Assembly (NCBI RefSeq): GCF_000218685.1
Contig: NW_006763301.1
Span: forward strand, 1,316,214 to 1,380,213
Source: Serpula lacrymans var. lacrymans S7.9
Taxonomy: Eukaryota > Basidiomycota > Agaricomycetes > Boletales > Serpulaceae
DNA length: 64,000 bases
Direction: 5' to 3'
Part shown: positions 20,271 to 32,031 of the stretch, piece by piece
Position numbering within the stretch: position 1 is the first letter of the stretch
How the letters are laid out: each line of letters begins with the position of its first letter
Translations under genes and position numbers: made by a program
Notes under the pieces: generated by a model
Databases searched by the model: none
What the model was told of the DNA's origin: nothing
Seen by the model: the letters and a program-made list of their open reading frames with translations, nothing else

Positions 20271-21867
20271 TTGTACATAGACACTGGTCCTGCCTATTCC
20301 TGTGTAGGTGGGTATACAATTTTTGGGCCCCCCTAATGGTTTTATACCATTATTTTCTTCTATACTTGTGTTACTTTGTCAAGGCAATGTTTCTTTATGG
20401 GTAAGACTTTTATCTGTGTCATCTCCATTGCTTAGCTCATATTCAAGTTCTGCATCTCTAGGTGTGTTGGTTATGTGTTTGGTAAGCTGGGTAAAGCCCT
20501 TTTGATTGGCTATTCTCTGCTTCTTTGCTAACAGTCATTTTTTTCTTGGTGGAGGCATTCTGACGACGTCTTACAGCGGATTCAAGCACTTCAGATCAGC
20601 AACCCAAAATCTGAATGATTATGTAATATATACAATTTCTGATTTTTGGTATGAATGAGTATTTTAGTTACATTTTCTATCAAAATTTTAAAATCAGCCT
20701 GAAATAAGGCCTGGTTGACCCTGGGCAGAGAGGTTGGGTCCAAGTGCAATGCACTGTAGTCACATGACCAATCACGTGACACACCACCTGACCAGTGTCT
20801 AGATTCACCATGTGACTGGTCACATGCTAGATATCAGACTTTAAACTTGATTTACAACTGCACAGTACCTCATGTATTTTAGTATACACTGCGGGCTTTG
20901 GCTTATTTAAGCCCAGCTTATATCCTGAAAACATTCAATTTTAGCTTTTTCTAGCCAATCAGAACCCAGGACTCCCATATTTTCAGGATATAAGCTGGGC
21001 TTAAATAAGCCAATGCCCACAGTGATATATACTAGAGCAATACATGGGGAAGGACTCAGCAAGTCGACTTGTCATTGTGGTTGCGCTCCAGTGCCCCAAG
21101 ACTGTGTCTTGTTGGTGTTGTCACACATGCTAACAAAGCCAAGTTTTCAATCAAATGAAGTTACACCTGGTGATATTGTTTCATTGTATAAGTAACTGTT
21201 ATGAACTGTGTTCCCTATGGACTTCATTTCTTTTCTAGAGTAGCTACACACACCAATACTCATTCATACTTTCCCACACTTGTTACTTATTACGGTCCTA
21301 CCTGTCATTGTTTGTTCAACACAAACACCTACTATAAATCAAAATACATAATCGTCCAGGTGATCCTGGGTGATCAGTCCAAGGTCCAGACAATGAGAGG
21401 AGTAGTGGAAAGTAGTCTTAGACTGGGGGATGTTAAAAATATGTAATGGTCACACGTGAATATTACACAGGAAGATGAAGGTGTTGAGAGAGCTCTTGAG
21501 CATTCCAAACACTATATAACAGTTTTATGTCTACTATTTATTCAGTCAGACACCGCCCTACAACTACATGTCCTGAAGCATAATGTATTCAGTCCGAAGT
21601 TCAGGGTAGCGTAAAGTCCGAGGCTAGCTAACTAAAGGAATGGAGTTTCCAAGTAAGCTGGAGTGAACATGAAGGAGAGTATTACGGGCTAGTACTTGAT
21701 AATGAGTCTGAGTCACAGTCAGCTGTGACAATTGTTACTTCGTTACATACTCATAGCCACCTGAGCTTTAGCACTCCGACACACGAAAAAAATTTCGGTT
21801 CCTTTGTTGGTCGCGCTGAAGCTCAGTGTAAAGAAGAGCGTCAAGGCAAGCTCAGACAACAAGAATA
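20271..21867. repeat. Intergenic DNA with a decayed family-B-like LTR
   Basis: From about 20750 to 21140 the sequence resembles the solo LTR at 10229: tandem E-boxes at 20760-20780, CTTTAAACTTGATTTACAAC, CAGTACCTCATGTATTTTAG, a TATA-like tract, then GGGGAAGGACTCAGC. Its ends are no longer clear. It is interrupted by the MITE at 20887. The stretch 21270-21867 shows no gene and should include the fibrillarin promoter. Confidence 0.55.
20887..21024. mobile_element. 138-bp MITE with ~45-bp terminal inverted repeats
   Basis: Left arm CACTGCGGGCTTTGGC..., right arm ...GCCAATGCCCACAGTG. The arms are complementary over about 45 bp with few mismatches and enclose a ~50-bp centre. It sits in the TATA tract of the decayed LTR. 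Comparison with the solo LTR at 10229 implies a TA target duplication, as for Tc1/mariner-type elements. No ORF. Confidence 0.75.
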
Positions 21868-23156
21868 ATGGCATTTGGTATGTTTCCCAGTGTTTTTAAC
21901 TACAGTATTCAAATCGCCTTTTATTGTTTTGTGATAACTATTTCTTTGACTGACGAGATGTATATTTCTTTCATGAAGGAGCATCAGGCAATCGTGGCGG
22001 ATTTGGGGGACGTGGGGGTGGAGCTGGGGGTGGACGCGGTGGTTTTGGAGGGGGTAGAGGTGCACCACGAGGAGGCGGGAGAGGCGGACGAGGTACGGAG
22101 TTTTTCCTTGGTTTTTTTTAAGTTTTTATACGCTAATTCAATTTATATTCAGGGGGCGGAGTTCGAGGTGGTGGCGTACAAAGTCGAGGAAGAGGTGGGG
22201 GTGGTCGAGGTGGTGGTGGTAGAGGAGCGCCTCGCGGAGCAGGACGTGGTGGTAGGGGGGGTGCTAGAGGAGGCGCAAAGGTTATCTTGGAACCCCACAG
22301 ACACCCTGGCATTTTCATTGCTAAAGGAAAAGACCATCTATTGGTCACAAAAAACCTTGTACCCGGGGAGTCGGTATATGGAGAGAAGCGGATATCTATA
22401 GAGGGTGCAGAAGACACAAAAACGGAGTACCGCGTTTGGAATCCTTTCCGGAGCAAGCTTGCGGCTGGTGTATTGGGCGGCCTGGATAGTATCTATATTG
22501 CACCAGGCAAAAAGGTTCTGTATCTGGGAGCTGCCAGCGGCACAAGTGTCAGCCATGTAGCCGACATCGTAGGTCCGGTAAGTACACTTTCGACTGTATC
22601 AATCTCTTGGTTCTGGCTGATTATCTAATTCCAGGAAGGTGTTGTTTATGCGGTGGAATTTTCTCCCCGGTCAGGCCGTGATCTGATCAACATGGCAAAA
22701 AAGAGGACAAACGTCATTCGTAAGTATCAAAAGTCAGTTTGCACACTATATTTGCTGACATCAGCGACTGTTTGCAGCAATTGTTGAGGACGCACGTCTT
22801 CCTAATAAATATCGCATGCTGCTTTCAACGGTTGATGTCATCTTTGCCGACGTCGCTCAACCCGATCAAGCGCGTATCGTGATTCACAACGCTCAATATT
22901 TCCTCAAGGATGGTGGTCACATCGTAATATCAATCAAAGCGAGTTGTATAGATTCAACAGTGGCTCCTGCAACCGTATTCGTGCAAGAGGTGCAATTGCT
23001 CAGAGAGGGAAAATTCAAGCCGATTGAGCAAATTACGTTGGAGCCATACGAACGTGACCACGCTATGGTTTCTGGTAAGTCAGCATACTGGCGGATTGCC
23101 TATAAGTCATTCACATCTTCCCTGTCAATGCAGCTGAATACCAACGCCATATGTAA
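21868..23156 (+). CDS. NOP1: Fibrillarin (box C/D snoRNP 2'-O-methyltransferase)
   Basis: Six exons: 21868-21877, 21979-22092, 22153-22577, 22635-22719, 22778-23074, 23134-23156; the sum is 954 nt, 317 aa, in phase throughout. Fibrillarin methylates pre-rRNA 2'-hydroxyls in the nucleolus, guided by box C/D snoRNAs. The N-terminus (about residues 6-75) is a glycine/arginine-rich (GAR) domain. The methyltransferase domain then shows [20 protein letters not shown], the SAM-binding [46 protein letters not shown] and [10 protein letters not shown]. The K-D-K-H catalytic set is present (K of FRSKL, D of FADVA, K of ISIKA, H of ERDH). The first exon has only 10 coding bases and was placed by splice phase. 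Confidence 0.96.
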
Positions 23157-23570
23157 GATTGGAGACCCTTTCGTACTATTTATATTCGGGCTGCGTTGCT
23201 GGATTTTCCATAGTTGGTCATGTTCGTTGAGATGGTTGTCTTGTAGGTGTCGATGTCTTCGCCTTTTGCATCGCCTGTCGTCACGAAAAGTACTGTCGTT
23301 GTTGTCTGTTGTAAATGAGAATATTTGCATCTAATCTGTATTTGTGGTTTGCCTGATGAGTCTATTTTTTCGTGGCTGATGATTCGCTGGTGTGTTGATG
23401 AGCCCGAGCAATTTTGACCGACGTGGCAGTTTGTTTGGTGGCGCCGCAGTATCAGTATCCACGTGAAGGCGGCTGTAGCAGATGCCAACAGCCAAAACCA
23501 ACCAACTTAGAACACGACCGTGGCCTACATTTCAAGGCTTCCACAGCCTTTTGCACTTGAGAAATAGCTA

Positions 23571-26500
23571 ATGAGACCTCCCCAGGTCGAACTGGATTTC
23601 GGTACACCACCAGGAACCCCTCCGCGAACATCGTCTGACTTTGAAGAAGTACCATACCCAGCGGACCATCATTGGGCCACAGCGCAGCAACAGGAATCTT
23701 TACCACTTCACTACATGTCGGAGGATACGGCAACGCGCAGGAGAGTTGCGAGAGGGCCTGGCAGCAGCGGAGGGTTTTTGAGCGGGGACGAGCATGAGGG
23801 AGAAATGCAATATGACGACGAGGGTAAGGACGTGTACTCAAAATCAAGGCCGGCAAAAGGCCGCGTTAGCAGTGGACGCATAAGAAGACCTCCACCCCCG
23901 CCTCCAACTTCAATTGTATGCTACCTTTTCTCTAGTCTTAGACTTCTAACTGATACACCAACCAAGAGCGAGTTCATTTCCCAAAACCTCGAACACCTCC
24001 CTCCCGCAATTTACACTCTTTTGTCATGCTGGACAAGGTTCCATAAAATTGGTCATTCTGGTGTGGTCGTCTGGGACGAAGCCCATTTTGGAAAGTTTGG
24101 CTCGCATTACTTGAAACGCGAGTTTTACTTCGATGTCCACCCTCCTCTGGGAAAGATGCTTGTGGGCCTCGCGGGTTTGCTGGCAGGCTATGACGGCAGT
24201 TTTGAATTCAAGAGTGGGGCTGAATACTCGGATAATGTGCCATATGTTGCTATGCGAGTGATGATGGCTACCTTTGGTGTAGCTATGGTCCCTTTGGGCT
24301 GGTATACTGCTGTTGAACTGGGTCTGAGCTCGTGGGCGTGTCACTTGGTTGCTCTGATGGTACTTTGCGGTGAGAATACTGTGCTATATTTTGTAGTTTT
24401 AGCTCATGTATTTTTCACAGATGTCGCATGGCTGTGTATATCTCGATTCATTCTATTGGACTCTATGTTACTTTTCTTCACCTTTACTACGGTCTTTTTC
24501 CTCACCAAGTTTCACAATCAACAATATCAGTAAGTTGATTTATTTTAGTGCTATACGTCTATCGATCAGTCCTGACCTATTCCGCTCAAGATCCTTTTCT
24601 TTTGACTGGTGGCTTTGGCTTGCAATGACAGGAATATCTATTGGATGTGTCACAAGGTGTGCCTCCCTTCTTAAATTTTGTGGTGTACCCTGCTCATACC
24701 ATTTTTGAAGTGTCAAATGGATCGGCCTGTTTATTACAGCTGTAGTGGGACTGTACACGATTGAGGACTTGTGGGATAAGTTTGGCGACCTCAAGATGTC
24801 TTATGTGAGTCTTCCTTCCTATCACCTTTGCAAGGTCCAACCCCCCTTGACACACTTGACAGCGAGATCAAATAAGGCATTGGGCTGCTCGAGTGCTATG
24901 TCTCATAGTTCTTCCCATCCTTGTTTATATGATGTCTTTCAAAATCCACTTTCTTATCCTCAACCATTCCGGTCCAGGCGATGCACAGATGAGCTCGTTA
25001 TTCCAAGCCCATCTCGTCGGCAATGATTTTTCACGGAATCCACTTGGTGAGTCCCCGTTCTATGTTCATGTCTTATACATAATGCTTATTATCTGATCAA
25101 TGCAGAGGTTGCCTATGGGTCAAAAATCACACTTAAAAACATGGGATGGGGAGGTGGACTTCTGCATTCGCATGTTCAAACATATCCGGCTGGTTCTACT
25201 CAACAACAAGTGACGTGTTACCATTACAAGGACGACAACAATGATTGGGTCGTACTTCCCAGGTGGGATGAGTCTGAATATAATCCGAATGATCCTTTGC
25301 ATTTCCTTCAAGACGGAGATGTTATTCGTCTTCAGCATGCTGCGACTACCCGCAATTTACATTCCCATAACGTTCCAGCGCCTGTCACAAAGCTCAATAA
25401 CGAGGTCTCTTGTTATGGCAATGCAACAATAGGAGACTATCATGACTACTGGAAAGTGGAGGTCGTTGATGACATCAAGCAAGGCAGCAAGGATAAGGTC
25501 GACAGGATACATTCCCTTACAACTCGCTTGAGGTTTCGCCATGACACTCTAGGATGTTACTTGCGTGCAGCCAACTCCGTTTTACCGCAGTGGGGATACA
25601 AACAAATAGAAGTCAGCTGTGATAAGGAAAATAATCCTAACGACCCGCATACCTATTGGAACGTGGAGAGCCACTGGAATGATCGATGTACGTGTATCCT
25701 GAACATGGTTGAAGCTTTTACTTATTACTTATTACTTATTACTTATATGCAGTGCCCCCCGCCGACACTAAATTCTTCAAATCTCCCTTCCTCCGTGACT
25801 TCTGGCACCTCAATGTGGCAATGATGACATCCAACAATGCTCTCATTCCAGACCCTGACAAGGACGATATCCTGGCTTCCAATCCTACAGACTGGCCTTG
25901 GATGCACCTTGGCTTGCGTATGTGTGGCTGGGGAGACCATCAGCCCAAGTACTATCTCCTTGGAACGCCGATTATTTGGTGGGGAGGTTCCGCTAGTCTG
26001 GTTGTTTCTTTTATTGTCCTTGGGGTGTATTTGTTCCGCCATCAACGAAAATATATAGATATGGATTCAAGTAGGGCTGCTACGCTATCAACTTAATTTC
26101 GCGTTTAACTGACTCGTGCGACAGGGGAATGGGATCATTTCTTGTACGTCGGGAAAATCGCTTTCTATGGTTGGTTCTTGCACTACGGTAAGAATACTAC
26201 TTTTGAATGCGAGCCAATGGCTGATCCGAGCTATGTAGCACCGTTTTTCATCATGGGTCGTGTGACTTATGTCCATCACTACGTATGTCTCTCAATTAAA
26301 ATATGCTGATCATCTCACCAATATCAATCATAGCTTCCGACTTTGTACTTCTCTGTTTTGATGTTCAGCCACCTCCTTGATCACTTCATCTTTTCCTCAC
26401 GTCGCTGGAAAGAGAAGACGAAAAAAATTTCTTTCGGTGTTTGTGCTTTCCTCATTGTTGCAAACTTCTGGTGGTTTAGAGGTTTAGCGTGGGGTATAGA

Positions 26501-26614
26501 TGGCCCCATCAACGAACACTGGGGTCTGTTGTGGCGTAAAGTACGTAGTCCTCAGACATCATGATTGGTGTTAACTAACGGGAGTTACAGAGCTGGAACA
26601 TTTATAATGCATAA
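23571..26614 (+). CDS. PMT2: Dolichyl-phosphate-mannose--protein O-mannosyltransferase, PMT2 family (812 aa)
   Basis: Exons: 23571-23915, 23967-24369, 24421-24529, 24591-24656, 24711-24804, 24863-25046, 25106-25687, 25753-26070, 26125-26187, 26239-26282, 26334-26540, 26591-26614 (2439 nt in phase). An ER polytopic membrane enzyme that transfers mannose from dolichyl phosphate to Ser/Thr of secretory proteins. A cytosolic proline-rich N-tail is followed by the first transmembrane segment and the luminal loop with the essential DE pair (VWDEAHFGKFG), HPPLGKMLVGLAG, several membrane segments, the luminal MIR region in exon 7 (VTCYHYKDDNN, VIRLQHAATTRN, RFRHDTLGCYL) and C-terminal membrane segments. 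The first intron (51 bp) keeps the frame if retained, so that exon boundary is the least certain. Confidence 0.93.
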
Positions 26615-27437
26615 TCGTGTATTGGTGGAACGGTAAAATGACCGATGATTACTTCTGGAGCTATATTAATTTATGTTAGTTTCCAACGTCCCTACTTGTC
26701 CGTATTATAAGAAAATAAACAAGTGCCGTGTTTTTACCCACTTCCGTGGGTACAGAAATACATGCATACAGCCTAATATGCTGACTGCACCGTACTGGTC
26801 GAGATTACAGTGTGATAGGCTCCAGTGTTTGCAATTGGCAAAGGCCTTAAATACAAACCTGTATATTGTGTCCTTAAGTCAAGCAAAAGTTCAGGCAATA
26901 CTCTACTTAATAATATATCGGAATTCATATTCATTCACACTAACTAGTGTTCCCAGAGTATCGATACTTTTTTGGCATAGGGGTACTACCATGGTATCAT
27001 GATGGCGACCGAACGCAGATTTTACCTGTGGAAGCAAAGAAAATCGCAATTGATCGTGTCCATTAAAGCGCTTTCGGTCCCTACATATAAGATATATAAG
27101 TGTGAGTGTCCTTATAATTATAGTTGCCTACTATATACAAGCTCTGAACATAAATAGCTGGTCTCTAGTTCTATTCATTAAAAAAAGGATGAGGCAAAAG
27201 AGTAATCTTCCATTTCTGGGATTGACGACAGTCGGTCGATATCGATATATCTTGCTAATAGTAGTAAGGCAAAGTATATATTGACATGGACTTTCAAATC
27301 AACAATATGGTAGGCAAAGAGTACAAAGATCCTTGGTTGCACTTGCCACCGGTAAGTGTTATTTGGCAACACCCTTGGATCCAAACAACCACCGTCACCT
27401 TCCATATCCGACCATAAAAAATCTAGCTCAGACAGTG
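26615..27437. other. Intergenic region between PMT2 and RRP7
   Basis: AT-rich with several alternating TA/CGAT tracts (27230-27255). No ORF resembles a known protein. It probably holds the PMT2 3' end and the RRP7 promoter. Confidence 0.4.
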
Positions 27438-28446
27438 ATGAACACTCTGCCGATTACAGTATCTGGCTTCACCGTACTACCTGTGACTTACCAAAAATCA
27501 ACGCACATCATATATGCACGTCCACACGCTGTATCTAAATCAGCTAAAAGCAAGAACAGAAACCTACCAGACGGGCGAACACTATTCCTAGTCAATGTAC
27601 CACCGGATGCCTCCGAACGCGAGATATCTTTGCTATTCAAAAGTTGTGGGACAGTGGAGAGGGTGGTTTTTGACCACAGCCCAGAGGAAGAATTGAGGAA
27701 TGAGGAGAGCGATAGCGATAGCGAAGTCGCAGAAGAGGATGTTGAGATTCAGGACGCCGAAGGCCAACCAGAGGAACAGCCTCGTAAAAAGCGGAAAGTC
27801 TCCAAAGAAAAGCAACCCAAAGCACCAACAGTTACACCACTCTCAACTACGCAACTCCGTACACTCCGAAACACAGGCGGATGTGCACATGTTATTTTTC
27901 TTGACTCATCTGCCCTTGACAAGGCCATCTCAGGGCCTATCAAACCGAAATCATGGCCTACATCGGAAGAGCCGCGGGGATTAACGCACTATATGGCGTT
28001 GCATGATTCATGTCGGCCGCCTCTTGACACTGTGAGAGCGCATGCTGACAGTGCGATCGAACTCTACGACTACGAACAAGCAAAGAACAAGCAACAAGCG
28101 GCGTATCGCAAGGGCGAGGCTGTCGTCGACGAAGATGGATTCACCTTGGTCACTCGCGGAGGTGCTTATGGACAGACGCTTGGTGGAGGTGTCGGGGTTG
28201 CGAACAAGAAATTCCAGGAGACAGGGAAAATGAACAATCGAAAAAAGAAGGAGGGCAAAGAGAAAGAGTCATTCTACGCTTTCCAGAAGGCAGAGAAACA
28301 ACGCAAAGGTTGGCTTCATCTACATTATTTTCTCAACGATCTGCCAACTATCCCTTGCAGCGATTGTGGATATCAAAAAGAACTGGGAGGCAGACAAAGC
28401 CCGAATAGAAAAACTAAAGGAGTCTCGAAAGTACAAACCTTACTAG
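27438..28446 (+). CDS. RRP7: Ribosomal RNA-processing protein 7 (Rrp7), 318 aa
   Basis: Two exons, 27438-28308 and 28361-28446 (957 nt). Rrp7 acts in the nucleolar small-subunit processome during 40S assembly. Visible: an N-terminal domain (VSGFTVLPVTYQK, IIYARPH), a degenerate RRM (RTLFLVNVPPDASEREI, GTVERVVF) with an acidic and lysine-rich insert, then GGCAHVIFLDSSALDKA. The C-terminus has the Rrp7 signature: a basic FYAFQKAEKQRK region, a helical segment and the terminal RKYKPY. The donor of the only intron is GTTGGC, weaker than its neighbours. The ATG at 27438 was chosen because it directly precedes the conserved domain. The frame is open upstream, and a 5' exon from ATG 27285 is possible. 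Confidence 0.9.
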
Positions 28447-28566
28447 TACATTTACCTGTTACCACAACGTGTTCCCTCCAAGTCAGGTCATCGTTATACA
28501 CCAAGTTATCCAGAAGTAGTCTCAGAAAGCGTTGCAGCAAAATAAGATTCGATATCTATGTCATAA

Positions 28567-31502
28567 TCATTGTGTCCGTGCAACAGGTCCACCTAGTCTA
28601 CGATAAAAGAGAAGGTATGCACATCTGTCGTCTCGTTCCAGTCCACCAAATACATCTTCAGCCCGCACATCTGATACCAATTCATCATCAATCCGTATCC
28701 ACGCTTCACGTGGTTTTGTGCTCATGTCTCTGTTGGGATGTAGCACATCCAAAGTATAGTGTCCTCCTGAAGCCGAGAGCCCATGATGGTACAACACTGT
28801 ATAATGCATTAGATATATAAGAATAAAAAAACGTGGAATGCTCGTACCGCCGAAGAGTTTATAACGTGTTGGTTGTACTTTACGACCAGGCGCCATAATA
28901 TCTATGATGAGTAGTTAATAAGAAGTTGGATTGCCATTCCGAATAATCAACACCCACCGGGCCCGATTTCCAGCTCAGGACCAAACGACACCTGTTTTCC
29001 AACCTTTGCCACACCGCCTGCATTCATATCGTACAGGAAGCGCTTCATATGAAGCACTAGAATCGGCGGTAAAGCCTCGATTTGGACAAGTTGACTAGCA
29101 TCGATAACTACACCTGGTCTCGCAGGCGATGTCACTTGCACAGACTGCGGCGCAGAAATATAAGCCAAGGCATCCTTTATAGTGTATATTTGCTCGCGCT
29201 GGATTGATCGAAGCATGATCGTAAGCAAATTCAAAGGAATTAAGGAGCGCCGAAAGTACCTGAATATCCAGTCGCAACGAGCGCCAATCCTCGACAATTA
29301 CCGAGTCTTTTTGTTGAGGGGCACGTAACGTCGATCGAAATTTGCCCCCAAAGATGCGCGTTATTGGTGACTCAGCCGTTTTGATCTAGATATATCAGGT
29401 ATATTAATATCTGGAAGCATAGCTCACTCTAACCTTCCTCTCACCGTCCGCGTGACAACAGTTTTGTTCCGCCTTCCTACCTCTAGCCATCCACTTTCTG
29501 GCGGTGGAGCCGCTTCCTCACGCTCTTCTACATGTGCATGAGCGTTGGGTTTAGACGTAGCAGGCGATATTGATGAGACGATAGAAAGTAGCTCTTCCTC
29601 TAGAGTATCCAAATAAAATCCAAAAAACTCTTCAGCATCTTCTTGGTGACCACCCTGAAAGCACACGAATGATGAATAACATGTACAGTACTGTACAAAG
29701 GCACTTACCCGCATGTGATCGAACTGCTTCTTCTCCTTCATCGCATCATATACATGAGTCGGAAGGAAAGAGTCAAACCCATCTTCCTCTTGATCCTCAC
29801 GATATCCATAATCACGCTCTACGCCTTTTCCCTTGCCTTGAACACTGGCCTTCGGTTGGAATTCCTTTAAGAATTGAACGGTAGCATCAACCAACGGTAT
29901 CTTTGTCTTCTCTTCCTGTGTTCCATTTTCCCCAAGGAAACGTCCTAATTCTGTGAACAAGCGCCAGAATGGTGGGCAATATACAAGTACTTGCAGGACT
30001 GCATTAGCAAAGCACATATTGCCATTATTGATCAAACCACGCGGGCGGATTTTTGGTGCATTTGCAGGACCTGCAGGCCCCGAATTAAGCAATGCGAGGA
30101 GTTCGGGCTTCTTGCTGGGAGGAACAGGGATAGAAGACTCAGGAGCGGAAGTAGCCGGAATGGAGAAACCAACAACAGAAGATGTAGGAAGGGAATTTGA
30201 AGTCTTTGAAGAAGAAGCAGCATCAGACGATCGAAGAAGGGAGGCCCAAGATTTCGGAACGGATTTAGGGGCAGGAGAAGGAGCAGGCACGGAAGTAGGA
30301 GCTGGCTGAGAAATAGAAATATCAGCCGGCGGGGAAGTCAGCTCCTCAGGCGTTGACTTTTCTTCTATTGATGGGACCGCGAGAGTGCTGACTTTAGGGG
30401 ATTGGGAGGCCCTACCTCTATCAGGGGATACAGCAGCGACAGAAAGTGAAGTGTTCGTAGAAACAGGGGACCCGGGCATTGGGGTGTCAGGTGCTGTCGA
30501 GCAGGTGGGAGTCGTTTCGGTAGCAGAAGACGATGGTACGTCAGCATGCTCTGGGGGTGACTGTGTGAGCTCCTTTGATGTATTAGCTTCACCCTCCTGG
30601 GTTATGCCTTGTTCGGAAGCATGGCTTTCGGCAGGTACAGGCGAAGCTGGAGGTGTCGGCAAGTCCAGTGCGTATTGAATAACGTCTTGAGGGGGTCGTG
30701 CCCGAGGGGATATTATAATACCTGGAGCGTGTGATGGGTCGTGAGGCCGCTTAGACCATATTACCCAACCTCCATATCGCCTGTTAATGGGTGGTTGTGC
30801 AGCCGAGCTTTTAGGCGAAGAGGGGGAAGGAGATAAAGTTGCCCTTTCCGGGGTTTCTGTGGAATCGGTTTCAGACATTGATGAAGTTTGTGCAGTCTGT
30901 TGAACCGGTGGACGAGATTTGACTAGGGAGCTCGAAGCAGGAGCGCTGACATCGGCTCGGTCGCTTTGGCTCGATAGTGGAGGGATAGGGTCTTCTTGTC
31001 CAGGAGGTTGTGTCGGAGGAGGCGGACCAGGTGAAAGAGGAGGTAACATGGACAACTGCTTGGGAAGCGGAGATAAAGGTTGCTGGGAGGGCCAAGCAGA
31101 ACCATAAGGGCTAGAAGGAAGGATGGGATACGAAGGTGAATAAGGTACACTGGTGGCGTGAGGGTACTTTCCATGGTGCGGTGCATAAGCATTGGGCGAA
31201 TGAGGGGAGTGTTGGAGCGGGGGTTGCGGGTACGGATAGTGATGTTGAGGGTGAGGGTAATGCTGGTAGCTGGGGCCACCTCTTGAGGGCGGGTATCCTC
31301 CTCGGCCTTGTGGAGTCATTTGAGGGGAGGAAGGAGGGTGCATCGGATGACCATTCATGGGAGGGAGGGGGTACGGAAGTTGATAAGGGCCAGGGCTATG
31401 GCTGCCATAAACATAGTGTGGAGGCGGTGGAGGATGTTGGTAATATGATGAAGGACCAGGATGGGGATATGGTGACTGAGATGCCGCCATGTGTACGTTC
31501 AT
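28567..31502 (-). CDS. Ubiquitin carboxyl-terminal hydrolase, USP10/Ubp3-like (884 aa)
   Basis: Exons on the minus strand: 31502-29709, 29654-29445, 29385-29260, 29198-28958, 28901-28848, 28796-28567 (2655 nt in phase). The first ~480 residues are low-complexity: proline/histidine/tyrosine-rich, then serine/proline-rich. The peptidase C19 domain starts at about 487 with the Cys box NNGNMCFAN (catalytic Cys about 497), then GGHQEDAEEFFGF, LPPILVLHMKRF, and the His box SASGGHYTLDV (His about 821) followed by IDDELV. The short catalytic domain and long disordered N-terminus fit Ubp3/USP10, which acts with Bre5/G3BP in trafficking and ribophagy; partner binding is inferred only from family. Convergent with RRP7 (120 bp between stops), divergent from the coiled-coil gene. 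Confidence 0.92.
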
Positions 31503-32031
31503 TCGAGGGTAATTTCTGATGGGAGATGGATAGATAAAATCAGAAAAAAACAGTTACGGATCAGCATGTACCATCGAAACATACCAAGAAGAAGGAGGCT
31601 TTCTGGATAATAAAAAACAGACAAAAACGCGAGACAAGTCCAGGGAGCCAATGTTGTAGAATAAATGTAAGAAACCTGTAAAGTCGATCCTGGCTCTTGA
31701 TGGCAAACGAAGGTTCTAAAACACACGGGAAAAAAAGGTAAAAAGTTAATAAAATCATGGGATTAAAGACAGAAATAGTTACTCGCTGTAACTGAGGTTT
31801 TGCAAGATCGTAATCAGAATAATTGAGCCCCAGGATTGAGCTGGACGGGGTCGAGGGCTGTCGTGAGTCCGAGCCCAAAACCAAAATCCTGTAGGACCTG
31901 TTGACATCTATTTGTCACCCGTCCCAATTGGCTGGTGTGGCTGAAAACTGCGGAAATGACCGAATTCCCTCTGCCAGCTCACGGTCCCGAACGTCGAGCT
32001 CGCTATTTCGTCGCTGTTGCATGTCTTCATC
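31503..32031. other. Shared upstream region of two divergent genes
   Basis: 529 bp between the ATGs of the deubiquitinase (minus) and the coiled-coil gene (plus). GT/AG-like sites suggest 5'UTR introns, but no certain exon was found. It should contain both promoters. Confidence 0.4.

Noticed and set aside
22133..22456. Proline-rich minus-strand ORF
   Set aside because: Antisense shadow of the Gly/Arg-rich fibrillarin exon.
24000..24344. Minus-strand ORFs within PMT2
   Set aside because: Shadows of the PMT2 exon, which has full domain support.
29953..31519. Long plus-strand ORFs opposite the deubiquitinase
   Set aside because: Antisense of its low-complexity Pro/Ser-rich N-terminus.
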